From Ashinkailepas kermadecensis (lineage: Eukaryota; Arthropoda; Thecostraca; Neolepadidae): 64,000 nucleotides of DNA. Below the pieces are notes generated by a model that worked only from the letters and a program-made list of their open reading frames with translations, had not been told where the DNA came from and ran no database searches. This document shows, piece by piece, positions 1 to 13,972 of the stretch. The stretch spans positions 680,001 to 744,000 of the forward strand of contig JAOTOM010005103.1 in the NCBI GenBank assembly GCA_034440615.1, in the 5' to 3' direction. Position numbers and translations under genes: made by a program. Each line of letters begins with the position of its first letter. Position 1 is the stretch's first letter.

Positions 1-2064
<2,064 letters not shown>

Positions 2065-2168
2065 TCTTCATGTTACTGAGGGAAAGCGGAGGAGAAATGC
2101 CTTGGGTGTTTTTGTTATTGTTTGATGCTATAGTCCTGCAATGATCCTCTTATGCTCACCACGACCGT

Positions 2169-2592
2169 GATACCACACCCAACACAGCGGTCACCCAAAA
2201 CAGCGGCCACCCAACACCCAGCACAGTGACCACCCAACACCCAACACTCAGCACCCAACACAGCGGCCACCCAACACCCAGCACAGCGGCTACCCAACAC
2301 CCAACACAGCGGCTACCCAGCACCCAACACAGCGGCCACCAAACACCCAACACAGCGGCTACCCAATACCCAACACATCGGCCACCCAACACCAAACACA
2401 GCGGCCGCCCAACACCCAACACAGCGGCCACCCAGCACCCAACACAGCAGCCACTCAACACCCAACACAGTAGCCACTCAAAACCCGACACAGCAGCCAC
2501 CTAACATTCAACAAAGCGGCCACCCAACACCCAGCACAACGACCACCCAACGCCCAACACAAAGACCACCCAACACCCAACACCAAACACGG
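2169..2592. repeat. Degenerate minisatellite, ACCCAACACAGCGGCC-type units
   Basis: About 20 imperfect units of roughly 21-24 bp built on ACCCAACACAGCGGCCACC. Units vary in length and base content, so the array is old or freely mutating. Both strands stay open for 60-114 codons only because the unit lacks stops. Nothing suggests a protein. Confidence 0.92.
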
Positions 2593-2900
2593 GGTCCTGT
2601 CATTGTCCTACGTGTTCGCAACATGCTATGAATGGAAGAAATGGTGAGGCAGGAACATTTTCTCCGGCACTATTGCTGATATGTGCGTGCGTTCATGAGC
2701 ACGTAGCGCAATTTCAGACCCCTATCTCGTCTACTGACAATGTCCACCGGTTTTGGTGATATCAACGGTGCCAATATCAACCGACCGTCACCTTATGCAG
2801 CCTCAGGCTTCCGTTAACTTCGGTTCGTGTCGAAACACCTGATCAAACAGCTGGATCGAACGCCAAACATAACATCGCATACTGAAGGACCTCGATAGGC

Positions 2901-3121
2901 ATTCACCAGAACTCCGGGCCGGTGCCAAGTGAATCACCGGAACTCAGAACACGTGTCAAGTGAATCACCGGCACTCAGAACACGTGTCAAGTGAATCACC
3001 GGCACTCAGAACACGTGTCAAGTGAATCACCGGCACTCAGAACACGTGTCAAGTGAATCACCGGCACTCAGAACACGTGTCAAGTGAATCACGGGAACTC
3101 CGGACCCGTGTCATGTGAATC
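2901..3121. repeat. 31-bp minisatellite, about 7 copies
   Basis: Tandem units carry AATCACCGGCACTCAGAACA and CGTGTCAAGTG. The inner copies are nearly identical and the two end copies are diverged. No coding potential is evident. Confidence 0.93.
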
Positions 3122-3669
3122 AGACATTCGTGCAGGTGCGAGCCTTGGCTTGCCTTTATTCTATCACAAGAACAGGAGGGATCGACTGATTGTGACTGCC
3201 ACTCTCCCACAACCACAACCTGCCTGCCCGACTGATGCGCCAGGTTTCTCTCGCTAAAACACAAAACGAGACGTCCGGATGCCGCTGGCTTCCCACCCGA
3301 CCGGCTGTGTGCCGCCTGGTTTCTGTGGCGGTTGCTCGGCCATGTATGACGTCATGACCCCGACATTTGGTTTGTTGGCAAGGTGTTGGGGTTTACATTT
3401 GTCAGGATGCCAAAGGTGTCAATAATGAACTTTGATCGTCCGGTTTTTCATTACTGACGCTCCTGTCAGAAGATGAACGTTTTTGACGTTTTAAAGTTTT
3501 GGTAAGTTTGAGTTGAAACGTTACAATGGTACCGCTTGCCGTCCAGTACAAAGGGCAGCATCCACTGCACTTCACCTTTTTGGGGGATTTTTCGAACCGC
3601 CTTGTGAATTCCCCAATTTTGTTTTCGGGGCACTTGTGCAATGAGCATCATTCTGCTACTTTTGCTATT
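3122..3669. other. Non-coding stretch, nothing recognised
   Basis: Short ORFs only, with no domain recognised. Single TGACGTCA-like sites occur near 3348. Confidence 0.5.
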
Positions 3670-3850
3670 TTTTATTTCTCGAGGTTATGCTTCCTTTCCC
3701 GAGGTGATGATTCCTTTCCCGAGGTGATGATTCCTTTCTCGAAGTTATGCTTTCTTTCCCGAAGTGATGATACCTTTCCCGAGGTGATGATTCCATTTCC
3801 GAGATTATGATTTATTTCCCGCGGTAATGATTCCTTCCTCGAGGTGATCT
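3670..3850. repeat. 20-bp minisatellite, TTCCTTTCCCGAGGTGATGA type
   Basis: About nine imperfect copies of a 20-bp unit. Copies differ mainly at GAGGTGATGA versus GAAGTTATGC. Confidence 0.9.
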
Positions 3851-4084
3851 CATGATACCGAGCTACGCCGTTGCAGGGGGATCACTTCCGGTCAGCTGAC
3901 GGCCAATTCGCAGACTGCCGCAGGTGTCGTCACGTGACAATCGTCACGTGTCGTCACGTGACGCGCTATCTTGGCACGTACAACATGCTCGCGTGTGGTC
4001 TAGTTTCACGAGCACGCTGTTTGGACAAAAAGTGCACTGTCGCAATATCCTCTCCTGCCCTGCAGCGAGGAAAATGGCAAAATA

Positions 4085-4232
4085 GCGTGCAGAGGCGAGG
4101 GTTAATAATAGCAACATGACATACAGGGCGATGGTTAATAAATGCAACATAACGTGCAGGAACGAGGGTTAATAATGACAACATGACGTGCAGTGGAAAG
4201 GGTTGATAATAGCGTGCAGGGGTGAGGGTTAA
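4085..4232. repeat. Short tandem repeat, GCGAGGGTTAATAATAGCAA type
   Basis: Four diverged copies of a roughly 34-36 bp unit sharing 'GGTTAATAATAGC' and 'ACATGACGTGCAG'. Confidence 0.8.
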
Positions 4233-4511
4233 TTTTCCGATAGTCATCTTTGGAGAACCTTATAATTTTGAAGAAATATCTTGCTTTACTGAGGCAGGTA
4301 TTCTTGTTGTTGTGGGAAGCCAGTGTCATTCCGTGAGCATTGGGTCTGTGCACTGTTGTTGAGGTTCGTGCACTCGTGCACTGGGTAATGGGATGCACAA
4401 TATTTCCGGTTGAGGTCTGTGCACTCGTGCACAGGGCAATGGGATGGACATTGTTCTTCAGTCTAGAAATGAGAAAGTATTTTCTGTTTTTAAAAGTGTG
4501 CGAGGACTGCA

Positions 4512-4686
4512 CCACATCATGCCACGTCATTCCACGTCACTCCACGTCACTCCACGTCACTCCACGTCACTCCACGTCACTCCACGTCATGCCACGTCAC
4601 TCCACGTCACTCCACGTCACTCCACGTCACTCCACGTCATTCCACGTCACTCCACGTCACTCCACGTCACTCCACGTCATTCCACA
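4512..4686. repeat. 10-bp repeat (CCACGTCACT)n
   Basis: About 17 copies of CCACGTCACT with occasional CCACGTCATT or CCACGTCATG units. Each unit contains CACGTCA, half of a CRE-like or E-box-like site. The Thr-Ser-Leu-His type ORFs across it are repeat shadows. Confidence 0.96.
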
Positions 4687-4689
4687 ACA

Positions 4690-5032
4690 TCACGGCTGGG
4701 GCGGATACAAGGGGTTAACATTGGGGGCATGTGCCCCCATGGGAAGGTGACGCCCCTCCGGTCAGAAAAAGGCACCCCTCTGGGAAGGCTCGAGTACACC
4801 ACCCCCTCGAATTTTCAGCTAAAGGCCCCCTTCTGAGAGGAAAAGGCACCCCTTGGAAGGAAAGGTGGCCTTCCAGAAAGGCCCGAGTGCACCCCCTCGA
4901 ATTTGTTAGCCACAGGCGCCCCTCTGAAAGCAAAAGGCGCCCCTCCGGAAGGCTCGAGTGCACTCCCGCTCAATTTTGTCAGCCAGACGTGCCCCTTGGA
5001 GCAAGGCACCCCTCCAGGTGCTTTCGAAGTGA
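4690..5032. repeat. Degenerate repeat with a GGGGGCA hairpin; mobile-element-like
   Basis: It opens with GGGGCGGATACAAGG and a perfect hairpin (GGGGGCA TG TGCCCCC, about 4723-4738). About four diverged units of 60-75 bp follow, each with GGAAGGCTCGAGTGCACC and CCCCTCGAATTT. Related wording in the opposite sense occurs near 8337-8640, so this is probably a dispersed non-autonomous element that has mutated internally. Confidence 0.6.
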
Positions 5033-6095
5033 TATGCATCCGAACCTGTACCCCTATGACAATTCCTATATCCTGTTACACTGCCACTTTAACGGCCGAT
5101 CACCCTGCCCTCGGGCATGCAGGTCACGTGGCATCCTATTACAAGGCCATTGAGCAGGCCGATCATCCTGCCATCTGACACGCAGGTCACGTGGTGTGAC
5201 GTAACCGTCGCCGGAAGTTGACCGTCACAATGTCACGTGTTTGAGCCGATAGTGCGCGCTCCCCAGAGGAAGTGCCGCGACGAAAGGTGGCGTGACGAAT
5301 TATGTCAATCTAAAGACCAGGTCTGTGGCCGGGTGACGAAATGTGGACTTGAATCGTTGCAACTAAATAGTTATTACGGTTTTAACGGCGTGACGTTCAT
5401 ATCTAACCGCGGTGGGTCAGGTTTCTGGCGTTAACTTTTTTGTGTCGTATCTGCACGACAGCAGAAAAGCTTGTACTTCCCACTTGTTCGCTTACAAAAT
5501 AATGTAGTAGGTGTACTACCAGAACTAAACCGGCCGTCCAAAGTACTCTACGAGCTAGCGATGTATCGCTTGCCTTATTTGGTTGGGGATCGCATTTGGA
5601 AGGAGAGAGGATGGATCCGAAAATCACGCGCAATCGGGTTTCCGTGCCAGATGTAATAATTGTTGAGCGGGACAGTGACAATAATTTGGAAGCAAAGGTA
5701 TAATAGGCTATATTTAAAAATCAGATTTTCGGACCCAAATCAGGACCACGATTTTATGAACATTTCAAATTCTATATTTGAGATTCAAATTTGTCTGTAT
5801 TGGCTGTATTGTACTAGATCTTCTCAAGGTGGTATCATTGTTATACGTTGGGCACAAGCTGAAATTTTCACCATTTGTCTAACTTCTTTTCATGGGAGGT
5901 TTCCCAATAAATTCCGCATCATTTCCCACTGGAACCATCATCGAGGTTATGTATCATAACATAAAGAGGTTTATGAAAGAGTTGCTGGCCGACGGATTAT
6001 ATGCAAAACAAATGCAAAGAAAACAAAGGAAGTTGCCAAATAATCCTCATTGTCATGATTGTGATTTCTCAATGCATCTTGCATGAAAATTTCCC
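5033..6095. other. Non-coding stretch with one short direct duplication
   Basis: Positions 5092-5140 and about 5155-5203 are diverged copies of one segment (both have GGCCGATCA and GCAGGTCACGTGG). I recognise no gene. Small ORFs here lack domains. Confidence 0.5.
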
Positions 6096-7115
6096 TTAAC
6101 ACACGCCCTGGAGGACCTCTGAAAATTACGCGCACTGGAGGGGGGGGGGGCGGATTCCGCATCCCCCTAAAATATCGGCTCCTATTAAAGCTGGAGTAAC
6201 GAAATTTTCAGGGTGGATGAGTACGGTGGTAAACTCTATTGTGTGTAAATTTCATGGCTTTAGGTTAATATCTTTAAGGTCAAATAAGGTCACATATGTC
6301 AAAATTTTCTTGCTTTGCGTGGCTTGGCTTGTCATTGTTATGGATCGCTGTGATTGTGTTTAAATGCTCCAAAATGGGCATCAGTGATGTTTTTGACATT
6401 ACTAATGATGCAATACAGATGCTGGACCCAGCATTTGACCTCAGGTCATCTATATAGCAGCACATTATCAGGTCAGTTACCTGTTCCAGTTACCGGAACC
6501 GGGCCGCCCACCCGACTGCTCCGTCTGGCTGCTCGGCGCAATCGGCTTCGCGAAGAAAGGAATGAAGTACATGAATAAAGTATGGAAACGCTTAGATACA
6601 CAATGACAAACAGTAGTTTTCAGGATGCGTAGGGAGTAACATGCAAAGCAACATCAATCGCATGACAGTCATTTGCATTTATGACAACATTCCAGTTCAC
6701 CAAGTTTGGTTCCATTAACCTGTCATGAAGTTGACCTGACTTGACCTCGGTGACCTAACATGACTTTGAAGCTATATAGCATAACAATATACATCAAACA
6801 AGTCGCTAGTGTTGCCAAGAACTTGCCAATATACTTGCCAATATAATTGCCAATGCCCTTTTGCCAATATACGGGAAGCGCATCAGCGCCGATTTTTGTG
6901 GTCCGGCGCTACGAAAGGATTTTACTTTAACGGCCTCTAACTCTTTAAAAAAAACATTGCGACCGACTTCCGTTATTCTTGCTTTACACGACGCGCCGGA
7001 CACTGCTAAGCAGGTACGCAAAAAATGGCGTATATCGACCGGTAAAATCTGGAGTTAGGTACGAAAAACCGGAGGGGTGGGCGGATTTCGCCACCCACTC
7101 CAGTGCGCGTGTTAA
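6096..7115. mobile_element. Non-autonomous piggyBac-like element (TTAA-flanked)
   Basis: The tetranucleotide TTAA is present at 6096-6099 and 7112-7115. Immediately inside, the two ends are inverted relatives: CACACGCCCTGGAGGACC on the left, and CACGCGCACTGGAGTGGG read inward from the right. A second copy of the motif (ACGCGCACTGGAGG, then GCGGATTCCGC) lies at about 6128 and matches the right end even better. The body of about 1 kb has no transposase ORF. TTAA target duplication is the hallmark of the piggyBac superfamily; assignment to it is inference from the flanks. Confidence 0.6.
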
Positions 7116-7406
7116 GACTCCCCTATGCCAGTAATGCAACTTGAAGTGCAACATTTCATATATATAATCACCTTAACATGGATCTTTTTGCCTGAAAATG
7201 TAAATCCCTGCTTATCACCATTGGCCTGGAAAGTGCGCTTTGAACGAAGCAGCTTGACAACCATTTAAAAGAAGATAAAGTATTCGTGGACAACCGAGGA
7301 ACTGGACGACGGAGATGACGTTCAAATCATCTACTGCACCGTGATGAACTTAACTTTGACCTCATCTTTACCACCGTGATGACCTTCACCTTGACCTCGA
7401 CCTCAC

Positions 7407-7583
7407 CTGCAGCACGTTGATGACCTTGTCCGTCTGCATCATCTTCCAAATCCAGTGCGGCAGGTAGAAGCTGATGGCCTGCAGGAACAGCACGTACGGC
7501 ACCCACATGTAGTAGTTGTGGTAGTGCTTCTCGACGTCGGGTCCCATCGGGCCGAGCCCCTTGTGAGCCACATTATAGCCGGC
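7407..7583 (-). CDS. Innexin B coding exon 2
   Basis: 59 codons, opening AGYNVAHKGLGPMGP and containing the innexin signature region YHNYYMWVPYVLFLQ and TM2, ending TDKVINVLQ. It is bounded by acceptor cttccag and donor gtgagg, with phase 0 at both ends. The C-terminal two-thirds match innexin A exon 2 almost residue for residue. Confidence 0.93.
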
Positions 7584-10500
7584 CTGGAAGAGCAGAAGGC
7601 GGACTCGAATGCGGTCAGGGTACACGGGGAGTTCGAGCGAAGAATAGAAATGGGAAAACGTAATCGCGACACTGTAACGCTGCCGGGTACGGAGGACGGA
7701 GAAGAGAGAAGGGGCCATGTGGGCCACGTGTTGTGTAATCAGCAGCTTGATATAATCAATGCTTCATCGTTTCTTCGTATCCTTGACGAAAACAAATGTA
7801 CAATCGTGTTTGTCTTACAGCGAAATCTGTAGCAGAAATCGTGTAGAGAAATACACTCATTTGCTCCTAATCAAGACCGAAGATTATTCTCAGTCTTGAC
7901 TCAAGACGCTGTACAAGGAGATGTTGAGAAGAAGAAGTCCGTAGAAGAAGAAAAAGGCGAAGACGTTGAGTTAAGAAGAAGACTCAACACTAAGCCAGGA
8001 GGGTCCAGGTTCCTATTTTCGAGACATATTCTCAGATTGAATAGGGACAACTTAACGTTATCAGGGTACCAAACTAGGGGGTCAGGACCCCATCCTCGCC
8101 TCCGGCATCTCCAGCCATTCCTCCAATTGTCGCGACTTGCGTTGAAATGTCTTGTTTCAATGAGATAAAGTACCTACAAGCGCTTGTCTCGGCTGGGAAC
8201 AAAGTCGCAGGCCGTTCCGGGACGGCAAATAATCCGTCGAGTCAGGAGAAAGAGCCGAGCAAAGCGATCATAGCAGTGCAAATTGGCAGCCATGTCTCCT
8301 GCATAGTAAGAATGAGGCTACCCTCAGTTCCGATGAAGGGGCGGATCCAGGAATTGGCATGTGGAGGGCACTTGTCTGGAGGACGACATTTCATCGGAGG
8401 GGGGCCACTGCGAAAGTACCTGGAGGGATGCATTCGGCTACAAATCCATTGCGAGGGGAGGGGGTATCCTCGAGCACATTGAGGGGCACCTTTGCCTTCT
8501 AAGTAGGCGCCTATTTCTCTCCGTGGGGCGGGGGGGGGGGCGCCTCCGGCTGGAAAATCTGTTGAGCGAGGGAGAGGGAGGGAGCGCACTCGAGCCTTCC
8601 CGGAGAGGATGGGTGCACATTCCCAGTGCCTCTCCCACCTCCTCATCCACTCCTTTGGCGATGTAGTATTATCTTTCTGGTGCTATTGCTCCAAACAAAT
8701 ATACACCAATGCAAAATGTTTTTTCCCTTTAGTATACAATGTCTACGTTTTTCAAACGCTAAGGAATTTTACTTAAATTCATACATAGTGGCCACAAATC
8801 ACAAGATAGCATTAGCCGTGGCAGCGCGGGAGAACTTTCTACCACTCGCAGTGAGGGGAGGGTGTCAGTTTGACATCCATCTACCCCTACCAACTTTTGT
8901 TTTGAGCAAGATAGAAAGATAGAGAGATAATGTAAAAGGAATTGTGTGACTTTATACGTTCCCAGCTACTTCCAGCTACTAACAGCTTTCTCTATCTCTT
9001 TTGGTTCGCCTTCCAGATCAGGCCACACAGGTCAATGTCGAGGTGCCGCAACCTGTGTTCGCAGCAGCTTTCAAACCCTGGTCGCAAACAAATGCGATTG
9101 CATGTTTCAATATTGATGATATGCCAATTGAAGACTTTGTCTAATGCAAGTGCACTTGCAAAGGTCAAAGTCACATATCCCGCCAATTACAAATATTCGG
9201 AAATGTGACCTGATCTGATAATTATTTGAAATCTGTCACGCTCTTAAAGAGCATAACTTGCCACTATACAGCTCCAGGTTTCCAAAAGTATTCAGTAGTA
9301 GCGGGGTCATCAGTAAAGAAACCTTTCTTGTTCTTCCCTTCTTTGGTCCAGGTGCTGATCTGAAGTCATATTCTATGTTTATAATTTGCTTTGATCATTT
9401 CTCTGTACACCAACATTTTGCTTTGAGTTGTACCTTGTACGGTTTGTTGACGAGATTTTTTCTTAATGTACACATAAGAACAATATCGAGACGAAACCGT
9501 GATCGAACTTTGAACCGCCCAAGACTCGGCATACTAGCAACACAGACTACAATGCATTGGCACAAGATGCCAAAGTCAAGTGAAGGAAGCGACTGAGTGA
9601 AGGAGGTAAAGCGACCGAGTGAGTAAAGGAAGCGACCGCGTGAAGGAGGTAAAGCGACCGAGTGAAGGAGATAAAGCGACCGAGTGAGTGAAGGAAGCGA
9701 CTGAGTGAGTGGAGGAAACAAGCGAATGAAGAAAGGAATAACGTGAACGGTTATGGCCATACATGAAGCGAACATCAATAATTTAATGTAACCTTCTTCT
9801 CGCATTGTGGGTATTACTAACCATCACTGATTGCACGGAGTAGCTACCCCCTCCTTCCCTTTCACCTACTCACACACATGGTCCATTGAAACAGCTACAC
9901 ACCTCGACAAATTATCGAATAGCATGCCAATTTATATCAATATTATTTGATATTAACAACCGATATTAACGATATCGGCAATGAATCTATATAAACAGCC
10001 ACAATTGCAATATTTTAAAATAAAATACCTGGCGGTGGTATTGTATCTCTTGAACCATATGTTGCCTATCAACATTTGCCTGCTGCTGTTAAGACGCCAA
10101 TAGTCTCCATTCGTTTGTTCAAGCAACGTGGGCCAATCACGTGATATTTCACATGTCATATCATCGCGTGTCATATATAAAAAGTTCCTCCTCGGACATC
10201 AAAATGATCTGAAGGAAATCGGGGCAAAATTTCCAAGCAGGAGAGTAATGTGAGCAATCGCCTCAGCGAGAGATAACAAGACCATTTTCTGAATCACTTA
10301 GGTCTGATTGCACGGGAAATATCGGCGCTTGAGCTATGATAATATTCGCCGAAGTACAGCGTAATCTGAATGTACATCAAATTGATCAAGCTGTGTAGTA
10401 AATTACTTGGCACATACCATGTTAACAAAGGGATGTTCCACATCGTTCAATAAGGAAACGATCATACTGGTCGGAATAGCAGCTCTACTTTGTAATATAT

Positions 10501-11322
10501 TCGCAACGAAAAAGTACGGATCATGACCACCAGTGTGGCCTTTTCAGGATTATTAGCAAAGCTGGGATGCCTTCTGATTGCCATCAAGTACGATCACCAA
10601 CGTACGAAGGACCTAGAAGCGGGACCGTTTCATCGTTTTCACGCATAAATCCAGAGGCCAATAATTTGTAGGCCGTAGGCAAACAATTTAATAATTAACC
10701 ATCAAGTGATTCCTTCAGTTACTGATGCCCGTTATTACTCGGATATTACGCCAATATTACAATGTCAGTTATTACAGATACAATCCTTCACCAAGCCTAC
10801 TAACGTGCAAGCGAATTGCATGGGATGCATTTGGAACCCGTTGCACTGGCTCCGTAAATTCATCGACACGCAAGAACAGATGCTGGGAGATCCTGCTTCC
10901 GGGAATGATTCGAACAAAAGATATGTCTTCTTCAATGTTATGCTGCAAGGTCCTCCGGGCAAACTCTCTCATAACACGGGGAATTTCCTCATATCAAATT
11001 CCCCGTAGGTTCACCGCCCAACACCCGCCTGCCTGCGTGTGCCGAGGGGACCAACCTCGAAATCGGCGGTGGACGGCAGCGTGAACGTGCTGGAGATGAA
11101 GCAGTAGGTGTCCATAACCTTCGATGGCACTGCGTCGCGGTCGCCCATGCAGGCGATGTTGTCGCCCAAGTACTGGGTGGCGGTCACCAGCAGACAGCAG
11201 CCCATCACCAGCACGAACGTGGTGCGGTAGTGCATGCGGAAGACGAAGCTGTCGCCGCGCGGCTTCGTGCGCGACGAGAACAGCTTCGTCTGGGACGAGA
11301 GTGGACCGAGCACACCCAGCAT
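7407..11322 (-). CDS. Innexin B, 5' part: exons 1 and 2 of an innexin gap-junction gene
   Basis: Innexins are four-pass membrane proteins that form invertebrate gap-junction channels and hemichannels. Coding exon 1 (11322-11056, 89 codons) and exon 2 (7583-7407, 59 codons) join in phase 0 to give residues 1-148. TM1 lies at about 33-52, followed by QYLG and the two first-loop cysteines C58 and C74. TM2 lies at about 114-133. The family signature YYQWV appears as YYMWV (residues 113-117). Donors are gttggt and gtgagg; the acceptor is cttccag. Exon 3 and later exons are not recognisable between 1 and 7406, so the gene continues off the left edge after an intron of at least 7.4 kb. Innexin A, 10.3 kb away on the other strand, is a paralogue with the same exon boundaries. 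Confidence 0.93.
8335..8660. mobile_element. Dispersed G-rich element opening GGGGCGGATCCAGG
   Basis: The opening GGGGCGGATCCAGGAATT and runs of G/C resemble segments near 4693, 25755, 30592 and 56731. The internal GAGGGGCACCTTTGCCTT and CTCGAGCCTTCC wording also echoes 4740-4980 in reverse. This suggests a family of small non-autonomous elements. I cannot fix its ends or target duplication. Confidence 0.45.
9575..9730. repeat. Diverged tandem repeat, GCGACCGAGTGAAGGAG type
   Basis: About six imperfect copies of a 20-32 bp unit containing GCGACYGAGTGA and AAGGAGGTAAA. Confidence 0.75.
11056..11322 (-). CDS. Innexin B coding exon 1
   Basis: 89 codons from the ATG (complement of 11320-11322) to GAG, followed by the donor gttggt. 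It encodes the cytoplasmic N-terminus, TM1 (TTFVLVMGCCLLVTATQYLG) and the first half of extracellular loop 1, ending in STADFE. The start is chosen because it aligns with the innexin A start (MLGVLGPLS versus MQGLLSPLA) and no upstream in-frame ATG aligns better. Third codon positions are strongly G/C. Confidence 0.93.
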
Positions 11323-11960
11323 GGCGTCGGCTGGTGGCTGACCGTTTGCAGCCGGCTGTGGAAGTTTGCAGCTGTACGGGAGGGTGCCCTAGCTACCCAA
11401 GGGGTGTTTTGTGTACACCGATAACGATGTAGCTGTAGTTCCACAGGTGGCTTGAAAGCTTGTGGAGAGCTCAGTAGCTGTTCGATAAATTCGTCAACCG
11501 ATTGGCGAGGCTGGCAGTTGACCAGATAGGTTATCAGCTCTACTAGGTGATCCCCAGCAGAGGAGAGGAGAGGCGAAAGCGTCCTGAAACTTGCCCGGCA
11601 CTTCAGTCCCGGTTGCCAGCGAGGTCAGGAAGTTTGCAGATCTCGTCACGTCCCGAGCTGTCCCTCCGTCAGCGTATGAGCGACGGTGCCATGGGCAGGC
11701 GCTGGTGAGCGGTGGCACGGCACGTTGTCAGACGTTGGCACGTTGGCACGTTGGCACCCTTCCGCGCGGACTGTCGCGACGGCCGGCGTCACCTGGCCGT
11801 ATCTTAATTCCGGTTATCGGGGCACCGCTATCAGGGTGACGACTTGACTCCCGAGACGACTGTGCAGGCGAAGACGACGATAGCGCCCGTCAGACTGCCG
11901 ACACGGCAGTCTGCTATCGTCAGGAGAATTTCGGCTGTTGCTGCCGTCATCGGCAACCGG
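11323..11960. other. Upstream region of innexin B
   Basis: It should contain the 5' UTR and possibly the promoter of innexin B (minus strand), but I see no convincing TATA box or initiator. A 10-bp triplicate (ACGTTGGCAC) lies at about 11730-11757. Confidence 0.4.
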
Positions 11961-11964
11961 CGCT

Positions 11965-12808
11965 GTGGTCGTCAGGGTCGACCACGGTGGTCGTCAGGAT
12001 TGGTCACGGTGGTCGTCAGGATCGGTCACGCTGGTCGTCAGGATCGGTCACGTTGGTCACCAAACTCGGCCACGGTGATCGTCAGGATCGGTCACGCTAG
12101 TCGTCAGGATCGGCCACGGTGATCGTCAGGATCGGTCACGCTAGTCGTCAGGATCGGTCACGCTGGTCGTCAGGATCGGTCACGCTGGTCGTCAGGATCG
12201 GTCACGCTGGTCGTCAGGATCGGTCACGCTGGTCGTCAGGATCGGTCACGGTGGTCGTCAGGATCGGTCACGGTGGTCGTCAGGATCGGTCACGGTGGTC
12301 GTCAGGATCGGTCACGCTGGTCGTCAGGATCGGTCACGGTGGTCGTCAGGATCGGTCACGGTGGTCGTCAGGATCGGTCACGGTGGTCGTCAGGATCGGT
12401 CACGGTGGTCGTCAGGATCGGCCACGGTGGTCGTCAGGATCGGTCACGGTGGTCGTCAGGATCGGTCGCGGTGGTCGTCAGGATCGGTCACGGTGGTGTC
12501 AGGATTGGTCACGGTGGTCGTCAGGATTGGTCACGGTGGCCGTCAGGATTGATCACGGTGGTCGTCAGGATTGGTCACGGTGGTCGTCAGGATCGGTCAC
12601 GGTGGTCGTCAGGATCGGTCGCGGTGGTCGTCAGGATCGGTCACGGTGGTCGTCAGGATCGGTCACGGTGGTCCCAGGATCGGTCACGGTAGTCGTCAGG
12701 ATTGGTCACGGTGGTCGCCAGGATCGGTCACGGTGGTCGTCAGGATCGGTCACGGTGGTCGTCAGGATCGGTCACGGTGGTCGTCAGGATTGGTCACGGT
12801 GGTCGTCG
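11965..12808. repeat. 22-bp minisatellite, about 38 copies, upstream of innexin B
   Basis: Tandem units of GTCGTCAGGATCGGTCACGG plus two bases. The left end is the most diverged and the middle is nearly homogeneous, with single-base variants (GATTGG, CGCTGG). A few units are shortened. It begins about 640 bp 5' of the innexin B start. Arg/Ser-rich ORFs of up to 254 codons across it are repeat shadows. Confidence 0.97.
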
Positions 12809-13970
12809 GGGGCGGGCAGCACGGCCACCGGTCGACCTGCAGTCGTGGAACAGGAAATAGCCACGCGGCGGCAAGCTATATGATGGGAACAGGACGGCGA
12901 ACTGGGAGAGCGGAGTCCTTGACCCTCGATTGGATTGGAAAAAGCACTTCGGCCCGCTGAGGCCATTTCGTGCCATGAAAAATAAAATTATTATGTTGTA
13001 CAATTAAAGGCATAAATCTTCGAACACGTTCATTTTTTTCGAGGGAAACGAACATTAGTTTAGTGAGACCTGGAGGTTCGTCCCTTAACAATGCGGACAA
13101 AGAAAAGGAATTTTGTGCGCTCGGCGGTCGGTCGGTCAGTTATTTCAGACGGTTATGGTATTGCTGACGATCAAAGAGGATATGCACAACTGCAATAGGG
13201 GTGTTGCGTAATGGGCATGAAGGCCGAGGCGAAGCATTATATATAAATCGATGTGTGGGGAAAGTATGTCCCATGCGTAGCTGCGATGGGACATCTTCTT
13301 CATGTCGGTTTGTTTGACAAGACGATATCCAGGGATGGACGACGGGCTTGATGAGTCATAATTGTGCATGGTTTGTGTTCTGAATCAATTGTTGGTTCCA
13401 AAAAATGCGAATGCTCCTCAATCCTGAAGACTTGATGTCTTCAAAATGTTATGGAATTTCTTGATGTTTGGTAACCGCAATGATGCTTTTGCTATTTGGT
13501 TTGATTCTTACTTTCCTGGGATGGCACAGTGACCGGGCACCTATAGGAAACGAGCCATCACGCCCATTAGATGAAAGGAGACTAATATGCCATGAGTGAA
13601 AATATGTCAATGATGCGAAAAAAGAACGTGAAAACAGACTTGGAATCTGAGCAAATGACGACACTTCGCATGATGTGACAGGGGACACGATTGCGGATAT
13701 AACGGAGGGCAGAAAGGAGCGCACGCTACTTGGCTATGTTGTGTTTTGTGCGTCCCCGCAACAATAGCATTTCCTGTAAAGGCTGGCACCCTTGGAACAT
13801 AGCGAGATGCCACAGTTTTTGTAAAGAATAATGGGGAGGAAAAGTGAGGGAAGGTTCAGAATGTGCTTATGCGCTTGGGGAAATCAGCTTCATTTCTCTT
13901 TTCAAAACTTTAGCCCTTTCGCCACGTCCTGGCTGCGACTGTCACAGTAAATGTGCGTTTGTTGTTTCCA
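12809..13970. other. Non-coding stretch, nothing recognised
   Basis: AT-rich sequence with only short ORFs. No domain, RNA gene or repeat of note. Confidence 0.5.
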
Positions 13971-13972
13971 GA

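Larger units (their letters stand above)
7584..11055 (-). other. Innexin B intron 1
   Basis: A 3.5-kb intron between the two recognised exons. It holds a G-rich mobile-element-like segment (8335-8660) and a diverged short repeat (9575-9730, GCGACCGAGTGAAGGAGGTA type). Elsewhere I see no gene. Small ORFs on either strand lack domains or coding-like base use. Confidence 0.7.
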
